A stretch of 14,858 nucleotides of DNA from Thioalkalivibrio sp. Lineage in GTDB: Bacteria > Pseudomonadota > Gammaproteobacteria > Ectothiorhodospirales > Ectothiorhodospiraceae. Below are positions 13,778 to 14,858 of the stretch, piece after piece. Positions within the stretch are counted from its first letter, which is position 1. The number at the start of each line of letters is the position of its first letter. The notes beneath the pieces were generated by a model. The model saw only the letters and a list, made by a program, of their open reading frames with translations, searched no databases and was not told where the DNA came from. The stretch lies in assembly GCA_007120575.1 (NCBI GenBank), contig SKNJ01000336.1, positions 1 to 14,858 on the forward strand. The letters are read 5' to 3'. A program made the translations under genes and the position numbers.

Positions 13778-14858
13778 ATGAACAAGTTCGATTCCAATCC
13801 CACCGCGTCGGCTCCGCCTTGGTGGGACGATCTTTCCACTGCGGTGCTGGTCACCGATGCGGACCTTTGTCTGGTCAGCCTGAACGGTGCCGCGGAAGTC
13901 CTGCTGGGGCTTAGCCGCGAGCGCATCATCGGACATGGACTCGGTCAGTGGTTGCGGCTGGACCGCAGTCTCGAGTCGCGCCTGCGGTCGGCGCTGACGC
14001 TCGACCAGCCGATCACGCTGCGCGCCCGCCAGATGGACCCGTTGCGGGCCGATGCGTTCCTCGCGGACGTGGTCATCACGCCGCTGCGCGGTGAGCCGGA
14101 CGCGCCCGGCAAGCTGTTGTTCGAGATCAACGCGATCGACCGCCATCAGCGCATCACCCGCGAGGAGCAGTTGCAGAAGCAGCAGGCGATTTCGCGGGCC
14201 GTGACCCGTGGCCTGGCCCACGAGATCAAGAATCCGCTCGGGGGGCTGCGCGGCGCGGCCCAGTTGCTGGCCAGCGAGCTGGACGACCCGGCGCTGCACG
14301 AATACACGCGGATTATCATCCGTGAGGCCGATCGTCTGCGCAGTCTGGTTGATCGCATGCTCGGGCCCAACAATCTGCCGCAGCGCGGCCCGGTCAACCT
14401 GCACGAGGTACTCGAGCATGTGCGGGGCCTGGTCAGTGTCCAGCTTCCACTGGGCCTCAAGCTGCGTGGCGATTACGACCCCAGCATTCCGGACATCCAG
14501 GCGGACCGCGACATGCTGGTGCAGGCCATCTTGAATCTGGTGCAGAACGCGGTGCAGGCACTCGGCGAGTCGGGCGAGATCACGCTGGTCTCCCGGGTGC
14601 TGCGCCAGTACACCATTTCCGGGACCCGCCACCGTCTGGTCGCGCGGCTGAGCGTGCGCGATAACGGACCCGGAATCCCCGAAGAGATTCGCGAGCGCAT
14701 CTTCTTCCCGATGGTGACCGGGCGGGACGCCGGGACCGGACTCGGGCTGCCGATCGCGCAGAGTCTGATTCAGTTGCACGACGGGCTGATTGAGTGCCAG
14801 TCGCGTCCCGGGGCGACCTCCTTCGACATCCTGCTCCCCATCGAGACGCCGCAAGCCA
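13778..14858 (+). CDS. ntrB: Nitrogen regulation sensor kinase NtrB (GlnL), 3' end cut by window edge
   Basis: 360 codons are open to the window edge, already slightly longer than enteric NtrB, so only a few residues are missing. It is a cytoplasmic protein with no membrane segment. A PAS domain (about 17-120) precedes the dimerisation/phosphotransfer domain with the NtrB-specific H-box GLAHEIKNPLGGLRGAAQLL (phospho-acceptor H148). The ATPase domain follows, with N-box NLVQNAVQAL (N257), G1 DNGPGIPEE (295-303), the FFPMVTGR segment and G2 GTGLGL (319-324). NtrB phosphorylates NtrC under nitrogen limitation and dephosphorylates it when bound by PII. ntrC would be expected just to the right. 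The ATG at 13778 is the first start consistent with the PAS domain; its ribosome site is weak. An NtrC operator lies upstream. Confidence 0.95.
   Translation, partial: MNKFDSNPTASAPPWWDDLSTAVLVTDADLCLVSLNGAAEVLLGLSRERIIGHGLGQWLRLDRSLESRLRSALTLDQPITLRARQMDPLRADAFLADVVITPLRGEPDAPGKLLFEINAIDRHQRITREEQLQKQQAISRAVTRGLAHEIKNPLGGLRGAAQLLASELDDPALHEYTRIIIREADRLRSLVDRMLGPNNLPQRGPVNLHEVLEHVRGLVSVQLPLGLKLRGDYDPSIPDIQADRDMLVQAILNLVQNAVQALGESGEITLVSRVLRQYTISGTRHRLVARLSVRDNGPGIPEEIRERIFFPMVTGRDAGTGLGLPIAQSLIQLHDGLIECQSRPGATSFDILLPIETPQA

Noticed and set aside
12838..14854. Long minus-strand open frames opposite DUF4124 and ntrB (12838-13929 and 13634-14854)
   Set aside because: They overlay recognised plus-strand genes and have no recognisable domain or ribosome site; shadows of codon bias.
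1..14858. CRISPR arrays, insertion sequences, attachment sites, tRNA or defence genes
   Set aside because: No spaced direct repeats, transposase or integrase motifs, or cloverleaf-like sequences were seen; the window looks like conserved chromosome.

Overview
The window is a GC-rich, densely coded stretch of bacterial chromosome. Every recognisable protein has its closest relatives in Gammaproteobacteria. The combination of System II (ResB/CcsA) cytochrome c maturation, cytochrome c4, a polA/engB neighbourhood, DUF2782 beside a ThrB-like gene, and DUF4124 beside ntrB points to a Chromatiales/Ectothiorhodospiraceae-type organism. That assignment is inference from gene content, not from a search. 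No phage, insertion sequence, CRISPR, tRNA or rRNA was seen.

Left third (1-5650, minus strand). A cytochrome c module reads right to left. Cytochrome c4 has its own promoter (TTGAGC-N17-TATAAA) and a strong terminator. Then resB (promoter TTGATA-N18-CATAGT), ccsA (resC), a dsbA-like oxidoreductase with a twin-arginine-type signal, and a thiamine-diphosphate acetolactate-synthase-like gene cut by the left edge. ResB and CcsA attach haem to apocytochromes in the periplasm, DsbA handles thiol oxidation, and c4 is a dihaem client.

Middle (5650-10727). engB runs rightward, preceded by a 31-codon upstream reading frame whose stop overlaps the engB start. Facing it on the minus strand is a tight polA - membrane-anchored hypothetical - sco cluster, so DNA polymerase I appears to be co-transcribed with a copper-chaperone pair. 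Between the convergent 3' ends of sco and engB lies the most interesting object here. It is an apparent small RNA gene of about 117 nt on the minus strand, with a sigma-E/AlgU-like promoter, four consecutive hairpins whose loops all carry C-runs, and a U7 terminator. Its position and orientation relative to polA and engB match those of Spot 42 (enterics) and ErsA (Pseudomonas).

Right third (10728-14858, plus strand). A compact operon holds a LOG-family nucleotide phosphoribohydrolase, a DUF2782 protein and a protein aligning with the C-terminal half of homoserine kinase ThrB but lacking its catalytic motif (an apparent pseudokinase). A DUF4124 periplasmic protein follows. The window ends inside ntrB (glnL), the nitrogen-regulation sensor kinase. 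Upstream of ntrB sits a near-perfect NtrC operator overlapping or abutting promoter-like sequences, suggesting autoregulation by the NtrBC system.
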